Shown: piece by piece, positions 34,580 through 43,430 of the stretch | How positions within the stretch are numbered: position 1 is the stretch's first letter | How the letters are laid out: the number at the start of each line of letters is the position of its first letter | Assembly: GCA_038322995.1 (NCBI GenBank) | Contig: JBBQGM010000029.1 | Span: 1-48,999 of the forward strand | Direction: 5' to 3' | DNA length: 48,999 bases | Source: QHXQ01 sp038322995 | GTDB lineage: Bacteria; Acidobacteriota; Blastocatellia; Pyrinomonadales; Pyrinomonadaceae | Program-made: the position numbers and the translations under genes | Notes under the pieces: generated by a model | What the model was told of the DNA's origin: nothing | Seen by the model: only the letters and a program-made list of their open reading frames with translations | The model's database searches: none

Positions 34580-35374
34580 ATGGAAGAACGTTTGCAAAAA
34601 TTGATCGCGGCGGCGGGCATCGCTTCGCGGCGACATGCGGAAGAGATGATCGCGGCGGGTGAGGTGTCGGTGAACGGGCAGGTTGTGACCGAGTTGGGCA
34701 CGAAGGCCGATGCGGCGCGCGATCATATCAAGGTGCGCGGGCGTTTGATCAATCCGTTGCTGAAAGAGCAGCACAAGGTTTACGTGCTGCTGAATAAGCC
34801 GAAGGGTTATCTGACGAGCGTGGCTGATCCAGAGGGGCGACCGCTTGTGACGCAACTTGTACCGGCCGCGTTGGGGCGGTTGCATCCGGTCGGGCGGTTG
34901 GACTTCAATACCGAAGGCTTGTTGCTATTGACGAACGATGGCGAGTTGACGAACCACGTGACGGCGGCGCGCAACAAGGTGCAGAAAGTTTATGAAGCGA
35001 AAGTCAAAGGCGTGCCGCCGGAGTCGGCGGTTGAACGTCTGCGACGCGGCATCGCGCTTGACGACGGCACACGCACCGCGCCCGCGCAGGTGAAGCAGGT
35101 GGACGAGACCGACACGAACTCGTGGTTCGAGATTAAATTACACGAGGGGCGCAATCAACAGATCAGGCGCATGTTCGATCAGATCGGCCATTCGGTGATC
35201 AAACTGCGCCGTGTCCGCATCGGCCTCATCACGGATCGTAGCCTGCCGGTCGGCGCATGGCGGCATCTGTCGCCGGTCGAAGTGTCCAGTCTCAAGCCCA
35301 AGGCTGCGAGCAAAAAACCGGCGGCGGGGATGGTAAAGGGGCGCGCGGCCGGTCACGGTAAAACGCGGAGTTAG
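34580..35374 (+). CDS. rluB: rRNA pseudouridine synthase, RluB/RsuA family
   Basis: A 264-residue enzyme: S4 RNA-binding domain (about 2-60, ERLQKLIAAAGIASRRHAEE) and the pseudouridine synthase domain with GRLDFNTEGLLLLTND, where D108 is the catalytic Asp. The block EIKLHEGRNQQIRRM is typical of RluB/RluE/RsuA. The tail is Lys/Ala-rich. Order scpA-scpB-rluB is common in bacteria, which favours RluB (23S rRNA U2605) over RsuA. A terminator-like hairpin follows. Confidence 0.93.
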   Translation: MEERLQKLIAAAGIASRRHAEEMIAAGEVSVNGQVVTELGTKADAARDHIKVRGRLINPLLKEQHKVYVLLNKPKGYLTSVADPEGRPLVTQLVPAALGRLHPVGRLDFNTEGLLLLTNDGELTNHVTAARNKVQKVYEAKVKGVPPESAVERLRRGIALDDGTRTAPAQVKQVDETDTNSWFEIKLHEGRNQQIRRMFDQIGHSVIKLRRVRIGLITDRSLPVGAWRHLSPVEVSSLKPKAASKKPAAGMVKGRAAGHGKTRS

Positions 35375-35390
35375 GTTACAATCAAACACA

Positions 35391-35455
35391 CGGGCAAACA
35401 GAGCGATGAGCCGTACGGTAGTTGCTTGATGGTCTGGCTTCTGTTTGCCTGTTTT
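35391..35455 (+). terminator. Terminator candidate after rluB
   Basis: CGGGCAAACAG (35391-35401) can pair with CTGTTTGCCTG (35441-35451) over 11 bases with one G-T pair, and TTTTT follows. The loop of 39 bases is long but contains CCGTACGG, a small palindrome. Confidence 0.55.
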
Positions 35456-35491
35456 TGCGTGCCGCGATAAGGGGGCGGGCGAGGTTCATTT

Positions 35492-36634
35492 ATGCAATTC
35501 GATTTGAGCGAAGAGCAACAGCAGATCAAACAAAGCGTGCGCGAGTTTGCCGAAGGCGAGATCGCGGCGCACGTGCGCGAGTGGGATGAGACGCAGCACT
35601 TTCCCGTCGAACTATTACCGAAGTTGGCCGCGCAGGGTTTGCTGGGCGTCATCTTTCCGGAAGAGTACGGCGGCGCGGGGCTGGGTTATGTCGAGTACGC
35701 GACCATCATCGAAGAACTGTCGCGCGTGGACGGTTCGGTCGGCATCTCGGTGGCGGCGCACAATTCGCTTTGCTCGAATCACATTTACATGTTCGGCACG
35801 GAGGCGCAGAAACAGAAGTACCTCGTGCCGCTCGCGCGCGGTGAGAAACTCGGCGCGTGGGGCTTGACCGAGCCGAGTGCAGGCTCAGACGCTTCGGGCA
35901 CGCGCACGACAGCCGTCAAGCAAGACGGCGGCTGGCTCGTCAACGGCTCGAAGAATTTCATCACGCATGCGATCCACGGCGACATCTGCGTCGCCGTCGC
36001 CGCGACCGACCGCGCGATGCGCTCGAAGGGCATCACCGCCTTTATCTTCGAGAAGGGCATGAAGGGTTTCATGCCGGGCAAGAAAGAGGACAAACTGGGC
36101 TTGCGCGCGTCGGAGACGGCGAGCGTGATCTTTGAAGACTGTCTTGTGTCTGACGAGAACCGCCTTGGCCCCGAAGGTCTCGGCTTCATTCAAGCGATGC
36201 AGATTCTCGACGGCGGGCGCATCTCAATCGCCGCGCTCGCGCTCGGCATCGCGCAGGGCGCATACGAGTCCGCACTGAAATACTCGAAGGAGCGGCAACA
36301 GTTCGGTAAACCGATTTCGGAGTTTCAAGCCATCCAGTTCAAACTCGCTGACATGGCCACGCAGATCGAAGCGGCTCGCCTGCTGACCCTCCGCGCGGCG
36401 GTGCTGAAGGATCAAGGCAAGAAGGTGACGAAAGAATCTTCGATGGCGAAACTCTACGCCTCGGAGATCAGCGTGAAGGTCTGCGAGGAAGCGATCCAGA
36501 TTCACGGCGGCTACGGTTATACGAAAGACTACCCGCCGGAAAAATACTGGCGCGACTCCAAACTCTGCACCATCGGCGAAGGCACATCCGAGATTCAGCG
36601 CATGGTGATCGCAAAGCAACTGCTAAATGCGTAA
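35492..36634 (+). CDS. Acyl-CoA dehydrogenase
   Basis: A 380-residue FAD enzyme of standard length. The family signatures are GAWGLTEPSAGSDASGTRTTA (about 127-147), the RQQFGKPISEFQAIQ block (about 270) and IGEGTSEIQ near the C-terminus, where E363 is the expected catalytic base. Sequence style (WDETQHFP, GVIFPEEYGGAGLGYVEYA) is that of short-chain or branched-chain enzymes. It introduces the alpha,beta double bond into an acyl-CoA and passes electrons to ETF. With meaB and the epimerase downstream it likely serves branched-chain amino-acid or odd-chain fatty-acid breakdown. Confidence 0.94.
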   Translation: MQFDLSEEQQQIKQSVREFAEGEIAAHVREWDETQHFPVELLPKLAAQGLLGVIFPEEYGGAGLGYVEYATIIEELSRVDGSVGISVAAHNSLCSNHIYMFGTEAQKQKYLVPLARGEKLGAWGLTEPSAGSDASGTRTTAVKQDGGWLVNGSKNFITHAIHGDICVAVAATDRAMRSKGITAFIFEKGMKGFMPGKKEDKLGLRASETASVIFEDCLVSDENRLGPEGLGFIQAMQILDGGRISIAALALGIAQGAYESALKYSKERQQFGKPISEFQAIQFKLADMATQIEAARLLTLRAAVLKDQGKKVTKESSMAKLYASEISVKVCEEAIQIHGGYGYTKDYPPEKYWRDSKLCTIGEGTSEIQRMVIAKQLLNA

Positions 36635-36670
36635 GTACCTCATGCGCCGTGAGCGATTGGTAGCGCCCTC

Positions 36671-37003
36671 ATGCTTAAGAGACACGCACAGGCGCACGAC
36701 TGGCTATATCCGATGCAGTTTGCTTGCTTCGACTGCCGGAAAAGCTTCAAGCAGCATCTGTGGGTATCACAGTTCGACAAGCATAAGCCCCGCTGTCCGC
36801 AATGCGGAGCAGCGATGTGGTTGATGGGGCGTGCGTTTAAAGCGCCTAAGAAAACCAATGTGAAGCAGTGGCGCAAAGTCGAACTGTTAGTTAGAAACGG
36901 ACTTTTGTTCCACCCGAATTATGGCGGCCGGCCGAAGACTTTACGTGAAGCGCATGCATTAGTCTCAGAGCGTCTGCGGAACGGAATTGTCAGAGCGAAA
37001 TAG
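36671..37003 (+). CDS. Zinc-ribbon protein of unknown function
   Basis: A 110-residue basic protein with CFDC (about 18-21) and CPQC (about 41-44), a four-Cys zinc ribbon, and a C-terminal half rich in Arg, Lys and aromatic residues (GRPKTLREAHALVSERL). No family is named with confidence. Base use is more AT-rich than its neighbours. Its TAG stop shares one base with the GTG start of meaB (TAGTG), which suggests translational coupling. It may bind nucleic acid. Confidence 0.68.
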   Translation: MLKRHAQAHDWLYPMQFACFDCRKSFKQHLWVSQFDKHKPRCPQCGAAMWLMGRAFKAPKKTNVKQWRKVELLVRNGLLFHPNYGGRPKTLREAHALVSERLRNGIVRAK

Positions 37004-37950
37004 TGACGACAGCAACCATCAGCACCGACATTGAACGTATCCGCGCGGGCGAGGCGCGGGCGGTGGCGCGGGCGATCTCGAAGGTGGAGGATAATGCGGC
37101 GGATGCGGCGGAGTTGATGAAGGCGCTCTATCCGCACACGGGGCGTGGGTTGGTGATTGGCATCACGGGTGCGCCGGGCGCGGGGAAGTCGTCGCTGGTT
37201 GATCGGCTGGCGGGTTTGTACCGCGAGCGCGGCGAGCGCGTCGGGATCGTGTGCGTCGATCCGTCGAGTCCATTTTCGGGCGGCGCGATTTTGGGTGATC
37301 GCATACGCATGCAGGCGCTTGGTCTCGACCCCGGCGTCTTCATTCGTTCGATGGCGACGCGCGGGCATCTGGGCGGGCTGGCCCGCGCGACGGTGGATGC
37401 GGTCTCGGTGCTTGATGCCGCCGGCTATCAGAAGATCATCGTGGAGACGGTTGGCGTCGGGCAGGATGAAGTTGAGATCGTGAAGACGGCGGACGTGTCG
37501 GTCGTCGTGCTCGTGCCGGGCATGGGCGACGACGTGCAGGCGCTCAAGGCCGGCATCATGGAGATCAGCGACGTGTTCGTCATCAATAAAGCTGATCGTG
37601 ACGGTGTGCTGCGCACTGAGAAGGAGTTGGAGGCGATGCAGTCGCTCGCGATGCGCCCGGATAACTGGCAACCACCGATCATCAAGACGATTGCGACCGA
37701 GAACAAAGGGCTTGAAGATTTGGCCGCCGCCATCACGAGCTATCAGGAATTTCAACAACAGACACCGTCCGCGACCACGCGCCGCACGGCCGTCGCCCGT
37801 TGGCGCATCCTTGAGTTGCTCGGCGAAACGCTGCTCGCGCGCGTCATCAATCGCAACGGCACCGAGGCGCGCCTCGACGCACTGGCCGCCGCAGTCGCCG
37901 CCAAACAGCGCGACCCTTATTCGGCGGTCGAAGAACTGATCAACAGCTAA
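37003..37950 (+). CDS. meaB: Methylmalonyl-CoA mutase-associated GTPase MeaB
   Basis: A 315-residue G3E-type GTPase. The P-loop is GAPGAGKS (56-63); other motifs are DPSSPFSGGAILGDRIRM (switch region), ETVGVGQDEVEI and NKAD (G4). The same family was formerly called ArgK or LAO kinase. It protects and reloads the B12-dependent methylmalonyl-CoA mutase. The mutase itself is not in the window. The GTG start overlaps the zinc-ribbon stop; the epimerase follows after eight bases. Confidence 0.95.
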   Translation: MTTATISTDIERIRAGEARAVARAISKVEDNAADAAELMKALYPHTGRGLVIGITGAPGAGKSSLVDRLAGLYRERGERVGIVCVDPSSPFSGGAILGDRIRMQALGLDPGVFIRSMATRGHLGGLARATVDAVSVLDAAGYQKIIVETVGVGQDEVEIVKTADVSVVVLVPGMGDDVQALKAGIMEISDVFVINKADRDGVLRTEKELEAMQSLAMRPDNWQPPIIKTIATENKGLEDLAAAITSYQEFQQQTPSATTRRTAVARWRILELLGETLLARVINRNGTEARLDALAAAVAAKQRDPYSAVEELINS

Positions 37951-37958
37951 AGCTGCTT

Positions 37959-38387
37959 ATGAAGATCGAGCACATCGGGATTGCGACGGAAAGCTTAGAC
38001 GAGGCGCTCGCCTTCTGGCGTGATGCGCTGGGGTTGAGCGTGGTGCATACGGAAGAGGTGGCGGAACAGGGCGTGCGCGTGGCCATGCTGCCGTTGGGCG
38101 AGCCGCGCATCGAGTTGCTTGAGCCAACGCACGCGGGTTCGCCGGTCGCAAAGTTTTTGGCGAAGCGCGGCCCCGGCATCCATCACATCGCGGTGCGGGT
38201 GGCTGATATACGCGCGACGCTTGCGCGTTTGCGGGCGCAAGGGGCGCGGTTGATTGACGAGTCGCCGCGCGTGGGCGCGGAAGGCTGTCTGGTGGCGTTT
38301 GTGCATCCGGCGAGTGCGGGCGGCGTGTTGCTCGAACTCGTGGAGCATCCGGCGGCCGGGCACGAACCGGAAAGGAACGAAGAGTAA
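37959..38387 (+). CDS. mce: Methylmalonyl-CoA epimerase
   Basis: A 142-residue protein of the vicinal oxygen chelate fold with two beta-alpha-beta-beta-beta units. Metal ligands expected for the family are visible: H5 in KIEHIGIA, Glu in PRIELLEP, His in GIHHIAVRV and Glu in GVLLELVEH. It interconverts (S)- and (R)-methylmalonyl-CoA, between propionyl-CoA carboxylase and the mutase. Adjacent meaB supports the assignment. Confidence 0.95.
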   Translation: MKIEHIGIATESLDEALAFWRDALGLSVVHTEEVAEQGVRVAMLPLGEPRIELLEPTHAGSPVAKFLAKRGPGIHHIAVRVADIRATLARLRAQGARLIDESPRVGAEGCLVAFVHPASAGGVLLELVEHPAAGHEPERNEE

Positions 38388-38389
38388 GC

Positions 38390-39730
38390 TTGAAAGTATT
38401 TAGCCAAAGTCTGTCGCTGGTTGCGTTGCTCACCCTCGCGCCGCTTTGTCTGCACGCGCAACCGCGCGGCCGCGCGCAAGCGCCGCGCCCGGTTACGCCC
38501 GCAACCGGGCGTCCTGTCGCCGCCCCGCAAGGCGTTACGCTCTCGGCGCAAGACCTTGCCTATCTGCTCGACAGTCTGAACCCGCCGCCGGAGCAGCGGG
38601 CACGGTTCGCCGCCAGTGCTGCGGCGCGCAAGGCTTTTATTCAGGACGCGCGGGAGATGTTCGCGGTAGCCGAGGCGGGGCGAGCCGCCGGCCTTGCGGC
38701 CCGGCCCGACGTGCGGTTTCAGTCCGAACTTTCGCGCGCCTTCGTCATTGCGCGGGCCTATACGTTGAAACGACAGGCTGAAGGTGCAGTTGCGCCGGAG
38801 CAGATCGTGAGCGCCGCGGAGAGCGCGGCTTTTATGAAAGAGCCGGGCCAGGAGCAACGGTTCGCCGAGTTTCTGGCCGACTATCGCAAGCACGATCCGG
38901 CGGGCGCGAATGCGCCGTTGACCGCCGCACAGTTGGCGCAGTTGAAACAAAATTGGGTGCAGGTATTAATTAGTAGTCGGAAGGGCAGCGCGCTAGGGCT
39001 GGACAGCGTGCGGGCGAACGTAGTTGCGATTATGTATCAGCAGGCACGACTGCTGGCGAGCGCATATTTTGCCACGACGTTGAAGTCGCAGCTTGTGGTG
39101 ACAGAACCGGAGCTTGATGTTTATCTCACGCAACATCCGGAGCTTGATCCGAAAGTGGCGCGGGCGCAGATCGACAGCGTCTTGCAGCGGGCGCGGGCGG
39201 GCGAAGACTTCGCGGCGTTGGCGCGTGAGTTCTCAAATGATCCGGGGAGCAAGGACAACGGGGGCGACCTCGGTTGGTTCGCGCGCGGCATGATGGTCAA
39301 GCCGTTCGAGGACGCGGCCTTCGCGCTGAAAGACGGCGAGATTAGCAACGTCGTCGAATCGCCGTTTGGCTTCCACCTTATCAAATTGGAAGCGCGCCGC
39401 ATGCAGCCGGGTACGGGCGGACAAGCCGCAGTCGAGGAGGTGCATGCACGGCACATCTTGATCGCGCCCGGCGGCGACCCCGGCGCGCAGCAATCGCCGC
39501 GTGAGCAGGCGCGCGCTGCCATCGAGCAAACGAAGCAGTCCGCGTTGATCGCGGCCCTGGTGCCGCGTGCGCACGTCAATTTGCCGGACGATTTTACGGT
39601 CGACGCAACCGCTGTTGCGCCTGATGAGGCGGGCCCTCCTGCGGCAAGCGCGCCGCCAACAAAAACCAAGCCTGTCGCCCCGCCGCGCGGGCACACGAAT
39701 CCGGTGCGCAAGCCGGGCCGGCGGCCCTGA
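38390..39730 (+). CDS. Secreted parvulin-type peptidyl-prolyl isomerase, permuted domain
   Basis: A 446-residue protein with a signal peptide (LSLVALLTLAPLCLHAQ) and a SurA/PrsA-like helical part (about 50-235). The parvulin core runs from about 255 to 337: GEDFAALAREFSNDPGSKDNGGDLGWF, MVKPFEDAAFAL, SPFGFHLIKLE (H329). The N-terminal strand that normally carries ARHIL is absent before this core and appears after it (EEVHARHILI, 349-358, H355). It would act in periplasmic folding of outer-membrane proteins. TTG start two bases after the epimerase. The Pro/Ala tail is low complexity. It is a paralogue of the next gene. Confidence 0.88.
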   Translation: MKVFSQSLSLVALLTLAPLCLHAQPRGRAQAPRPVTPATGRPVAAPQGVTLSAQDLAYLLDSLNPPPEQRARFAASAAARKAFIQDAREMFAVAEAGRAAGLAARPDVRFQSELSRAFVIARAYTLKRQAEGAVAPEQIVSAAESAAFMKEPGQEQRFAEFLADYRKHDPAGANAPLTAAQLAQLKQNWVQVLISSRKGSALGLDSVRANVVAIMYQQARLLASAYFATTLKSQLVVTEPELDVYLTQHPELDPKVARAQIDSVLQRARAGEDFAALAREFSNDPGSKDNGGDLGWFARGMMVKPFEDAAFALKDGEISNVVESPFGFHLIKLEARRMQPGTGGQAAVEEVHARHILIAPGGDPGAQQSPREQARAAIEQTKQSALIAALVPRAHVNLPDDFTVDATAVAPDEAGPPAASAPPTKTKPVAPPRGHTNPVRKPGRRP

Positions 39731-39836
39731 CCGACTGTGGTCAGTCTATTAACTTGTGGTTTGGATAGTTTCATGCGCATGCGCCGACGCGCTGTGAGCG
39801 ATTAAAACGCGATTACTGATTTCGAGGAACAAGACC

Positions 39837-41540
39837 ATGATATTTTGTCAGCAATGTGGCACGTCCGTGATGGAGAACCAGCCCAATTGCCCGAACTGTG
39901 GCGCTGAGCTTAAAGCGGAGCCGGCGAGTGAGTTAACACTAGGCGATGCGGTGTCCGGCACTGAGATCGCAGCCGGTGATTACGCGACCGCGCCGAATGA
40001 AGCGCCGGAGATGATGAGCGAGCCGGACGGCACACACACTGCTACAGAGGCCGCTGCCGACCCGGAAACAACTACGATAGCAAGTACAACGCACGAGACT
40101 GAATCTGATCGCGTGGCGGTTGAAGCCGCGCCAACGAGCAGGGCGACAACCGGCCCGGCCGGTAAACCCACCGGCGGGATGAGCGGGACAGCGAAGGCAC
40201 TGCTCGCGGCGGGCGTGGCGGTCGCGGTGGCGCTCACGATCATCTTCTTCGTGGCGCGCGGGCGGCGCAACGCGGCCATCAACCTGACGGCGGAGGACAT
40301 GTCGCAGATCGTCCAGACAGTCGTGCCGCCGCAGGGGTTAGCGCAACTCGCCAACAGCGCCGACCAGCGCAAAGAGATTGCCCGCCAGATTCGGCAGGTG
40401 CTCGCTATCGGACAGGAAGCGCGAGCCGCTGGCTATGCCGACAAGCCGGAAATGCAGCGGCAATTTGAGACGATGCGCGCGTTCGTGCTGGCGCAAATGT
40501 ACAGCGAGAAGCAACGCAAGGCCGGCGTGACCGCGCCTGAACAGTTGGTCTCGAATCAGGAAGTGGACAATTTCATCAAAGAGCCAGGACAGCAGCAGCA
40601 TTTCGATCAGTTCTTGCAGGATGTACAAGCGATGGGCCTGCTGCCGGCAGCGGCCGGTGGCGTCTCGGATCAGCAGAAGGAGCAGATCGAGAAGAACATG
40701 TGGGCTCCCGCGCAGGTGCTTTCGCGCAAGGCGCAGGCGGCGGGCTTGGACAAAGAGCGCGTGACGCAGTTGATGATGAAACTGCAAGAGGCGCAAGTGC
40801 TGGCGCAAAAATATTTGCCGACCTTGACCGATAAAACTAAAGCGACGGATCAGGATATAGATGCTTACATCGCCAAGCACCCGGAACTTGATCCCAAGCA
40901 GACGCGCACTAAAGCCGACGAGGTGTTGAAGCGCATCAAGGCGGGCGAGGACTTCGCCACGTTGGCCAAGGAAAACTCGACCGATCCATCGAACAAGGAC
41001 AAAGGCGGCGAGTTGGGTTGGTTCAAGCGCGGTATGATGGTCAAGCCGTTTGAGGAAGCGGCGTTCAGTTTGCAACCCGGTCAGACGAGCGATGTGATCG
41101 AGACGCAGTTTGGTTATCACATCATTCAGGCCGAGGAACGGCGCACGTCTAAAGGTGAAGACGGCAAGGATCAGGAGGAGGTGCGGGCGCGGCACATCCT
41201 GGTCGGCTTTGCGGCCGCTGGTGGGGCCAATCCATTCGGGCCGCCACAGTCGCCGCGTGACCAGGCGAAGACGGCGGTCGAGAAAGAGAAGCGCGACAAG
41301 TTGATCGACGAGATCGCGGCGCGGCAACACGTCTCAGTCGCGGAAGACTTCAAGGTTGAAGCGCCGCCTGCGCCGCCGATGGGCATGCCGTCGGGTGGTC
41401 TGCCGGGTGGTGGCAGCGAAGAAGATGCCTTGCCGCCGGGCGCGGAACCTGAAGCACCGCCCGTACAAGCGCCGCCCGGCAGCGGCAACGCCAATGCCAC
41501 CAACGTCAACAAAGCGCAGCCCGCGAAACCGAAGAAGTAA
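39837..41540 (+). CDS. Membrane-anchored parvulin-type isomerase with zinc ribbon, permuted domain
   Basis: A 567-residue protein. Residues 1-25 form a zinc ribbon (C4, C7, C18, C21), followed by an acidic Thr/Ala-rich linker and one membrane helix (119-140), so the rest lies outside the cytoplasm. The SurA-like helical part (about 150-345) and parvulin core (358-436: GEDFATLAKENSTDPSNKDKGG, GYHII with H428) match the preceding paralogue. Again the ARHIL strand follows the core (EEVRARHILV, 448-456, H453). The C-terminal 70 residues are Pro/Gly/Ala-rich. It likely assists folding at the outer face of the inner membrane. Confidence 0.88.
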   Translation: MIFCQQCGTSVMENQPNCPNCGAELKAEPASELTLGDAVSGTEIAAGDYATAPNEAPEMMSEPDGTHTATEAAADPETTTIASTTHETESDRVAVEAAPTSRATTGPAGKPTGGMSGTAKALLAAGVAVAVALTIIFFVARGRRNAAINLTAEDMSQIVQTVVPPQGLAQLANSADQRKEIARQIRQVLAIGQEARAAGYADKPEMQRQFETMRAFVLAQMYSEKQRKAGVTAPEQLVSNQEVDNFIKEPGQQQHFDQFLQDVQAMGLLPAAAGGVSDQQKEQIEKNMWAPAQVLSRKAQAAGLDKERVTQLMMKLQEAQVLAQKYLPTLTDKTKATDQDIDAYIAKHPELDPKQTRTKADEVLKRIKAGEDFATLAKENSTDPSNKDKGGELGWFKRGMMVKPFEEAAFSLQPGQTSDVIETQFGYHIIQAEERRTSKGEDGKDQEEVRARHILVGFAAAGGANPFGPPQSPRDQAKTAVEKEKRDKLIDEIAARQHVSVAEDFKVEAPPAPPMGMPSGGLPGGGSEEDALPPGAEPEAPPVQAPPGSGNANATNVNKAQPAKPKK

Positions 41541-41544
41541 AGAA

Positions 41545-41620
41545 GCTGTTAGCTGTTAGCGATTAGCTGGAGGCATAAGGCCAACAGCAAATCGCTAACA
41601 GCAAATCGCTAATCGCTCTC
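41545..41620. repeat. Period-7 hairpin, GCTGTTA/GCGATTA type
   Basis: The left arm reads GCTGTTA, GCTGTTA, GCGATTA, GCTGGAG (41545-41572). The right arm, on the reverse strand, reads GCGATTA, GCGATTT, GCTGTTA, GCGATTT, GCTGTTG. The arms can pair over most of their length. It lies between the isomerase stop and the start of the MBL gene. Confidence 0.8.
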
Positions 41621-42490
41621 ATGCAATTTGGCGACTACCGGATAGAGATCGTGCCAGACGCGGAGTTTCGACTGGACGGCGGGGCGATGTTCGGGGTCGT
41701 GCCGCGGGCGCTATGGGCGCGGATTGCGCCGCCCGACGAGCAGAACCGCGTGCGCTTAAACACTAACTGCTTGTTCATTGAGACAGCGCGCGAACGCATT
41801 CTGATCGAGACGGGCATTGGCGACAAGTGGTCTGCGAAGCAGGCGCAGATTTATGGCATCGAACGCAAACGTTCGCTGGCCGAGTCAGTCAAAGCCCGAA
41901 CGGGCTACGATGCGAACGAGATCACTATTGTCGTCAACACGCATCTGCATTTTGACCACGCGGGCGGCAACACGACGATGTGTGCCGACGGGCACGTCAT
42001 GCCAACCTTTCCCAATGCGCGCTATTTCGTCTCGCAGGCTGAGTTCGCACATGCGGAAGCGCCGCATGAACGTGATCGCGCAAGCTATCTGCCGGAGAAT
42101 TGGCAGCCGTTAGTCGCGAGCGGGCAGCTTGAACTTCAGCCCGCTGCGTATGAGGTCGTACCGGGCCTGCGCATGGAGACCGTGCCCGGCCATTCGCGCA
42201 CGATGCAATGTGTGCGGCTGATGCGCGCGGGGCACACGCTGTTTAGTTTCGCCGATCTCGTGCCGACGCAGGCCCATGTGCCGCTCGCGTGGATCATGGG
42301 CTACGATCTTTATCCGGTCGAAACCCTCGAAGCGAAAAGGCGTCTGCTGCCCCAAGCGGCGCGCGAAGGTTGGCTGTGCTTGTTCTACCATGATCCGGGC
42401 GTGCCGCTTTGTCGCATCGTCGAAGCGGACGGCCAACTGCGCGCGATTGGTTACGAAGATAAACAAGATGAATTCATCCCCGGAGAATAA
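41621..42490 (+). CDS. MBL-fold metallo-hydrolase
   Basis: A 289-residue metallo-beta-lactamase-fold protein with THLHFDHAGG (H108, H110, D112, H113) and further ligands at GHSRTMQ and FADLVPT. The pattern is closest to the quorum-quenching lactonase or alkylsulfatase-like branch of small MBL hydrolases (NTHLHFDHAGGN). The substrate cannot be read. It ends seven bases before mtnP and is probably co-transcribed with it. Confidence 0.9.
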   Translation: MQFGDYRIEIVPDAEFRLDGGAMFGVVPRALWARIAPPDEQNRVRLNTNCLFIETARERILIETGIGDKWSAKQAQIYGIERKRSLAESVKARTGYDANEITIVVNTHLHFDHAGGNTTMCADGHVMPTFPNARYFVSQAEFAHAEAPHERDRASYLPENWQPLVASGQLELQPAAYEVVPGLRMETVPGHSRTMQCVRLMRAGHTLFSFADLVPTQAHVPLAWIMGYDLYPVETLEAKRRLLPQAAREGWLCLFYHDPGVPLCRIVEADGQLRAIGYEDKQDEFIPGE

Positions 42491-42497
42491 TGCAAAG

Positions 42498-43373
42498 ATG
42501 ACGACGGCGCAGATAGGCATCATTGGTGGCAGCGGGTTGTATCAAATGCCGGAGTTGACTGACGTGGAAGAGGTGCGGATGGAGACGCCGTTCGGTGCGC
42601 CGTCGGATGCGTTTATCGTGGGCACGCTCGAAGGCGTGCGTGTGGCCTTCTTGCCGCGCCACGGGCGCGGGCACCGATTCACGCCGTCGGAACTACCATA
42701 CCGCGCGAATATCTACGGGCTGAAGTTGCTGGGCGTCGAGCGCATCCTGTCAGCCTCGGCGGTCGGTTCGTTGCAGGCGCGTTATGCACCGCTCGACATG
42801 GTCATTCCCGATCAGTTCTTCGACCGCACGCGCGCACGCGCGCACGAGTCAACATTCTTCGGCGACGGCATCGTCGCGCACATCACGTTCGCGCATCCCG
42901 TCTGTAATGAGTTGGGCGATGTGCTGCAAATGGCGTGCGGCGCGGCCGACGTGCAGGTGCATCGCGGCGGCACGTATCTGTGCATGGAGGGGCCGGCGTT
43001 CTCGACGAAGGCGGAGTCGCACGTCTATCGCTCGTGGGGCATGGACGTGATTGGCATGACGAATTTGCAGGAGGCAAAGCTGGCGCGCGAGGCGGAGCTT
43101 TGCTATGCGACGCTTGCGCTCGTGACTGATTACGATTGCTGGCACGAAGGCCACGATGCCGTGTCAGTCGATGCCGTGGTTGAATATCTGCATAAGAATG
43201 TGCGCAACGCGCAACTCATCATGCGCGCGGCGGTGCGGGCGTTGGGTGCGCAGGCGCGCGGATGTCAGTGCGGCTCAGCCTTGAAGAACGCGATCTTCAC
43301 CGCACCTGAATTATGGCCCGAGGCGACAACGAAGAAGCTTGAAGCGATCATCAAAAAGTATCGGCAGCAGTAG
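42498..43373 (+). CDS. mtnP: S-methyl-5'-thioadenosine phosphorylase
   Basis: A 291-residue trimeric purine-nucleoside phosphorylase family member. The N-terminus IGIIGGSGLY, the phosphate-binding RHGRGHRF, the substrate block MEGPAFSTKAES and TDYDCWH are typical of MTA phosphorylase rather than PNP. It splits methylthioadenosine into adenine and methylthioribose-1-phosphate in methionine salvage. ATG 42498 (MTTAQIG) is chosen because the family motif begins immediately after; ATG 42468 would add ten residues and overlap the MBL gene. Confidence 0.94.
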   Translation: MTTAQIGIIGGSGLYQMPELTDVEEVRMETPFGAPSDAFIVGTLEGVRVAFLPRHGRGHRFTPSELPYRANIYGLKLLGVERILSASAVGSLQARYAPLDMVIPDQFFDRTRARAHESTFFGDGIVAHITFAHPVCNELGDVLQMACGAADVQVHRGGTYLCMEGPAFSTKAESHVYRSWGMDVIGMTNLQEAKLAREAELCYATLALVTDYDCWHEGHDAVSVDAVVEYLHKNVRNAQLIMRAAVRALGAQARGCQCGSALKNAIFTAPELWPEATTKKLEAIIKKYRQQ

Positions 43374-43430
43374 GCCCTGCATAGAGTGGACTGCTTTCTC
43401 CTCTGTTCACGATTTACGAGTTGAGAGGTT

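Noticed and set aside
40338..41330. Minus-strand open frame of 330 codons
   Set aside because: It is antisense to the parvulin-type gene with intact motifs; no independent support.
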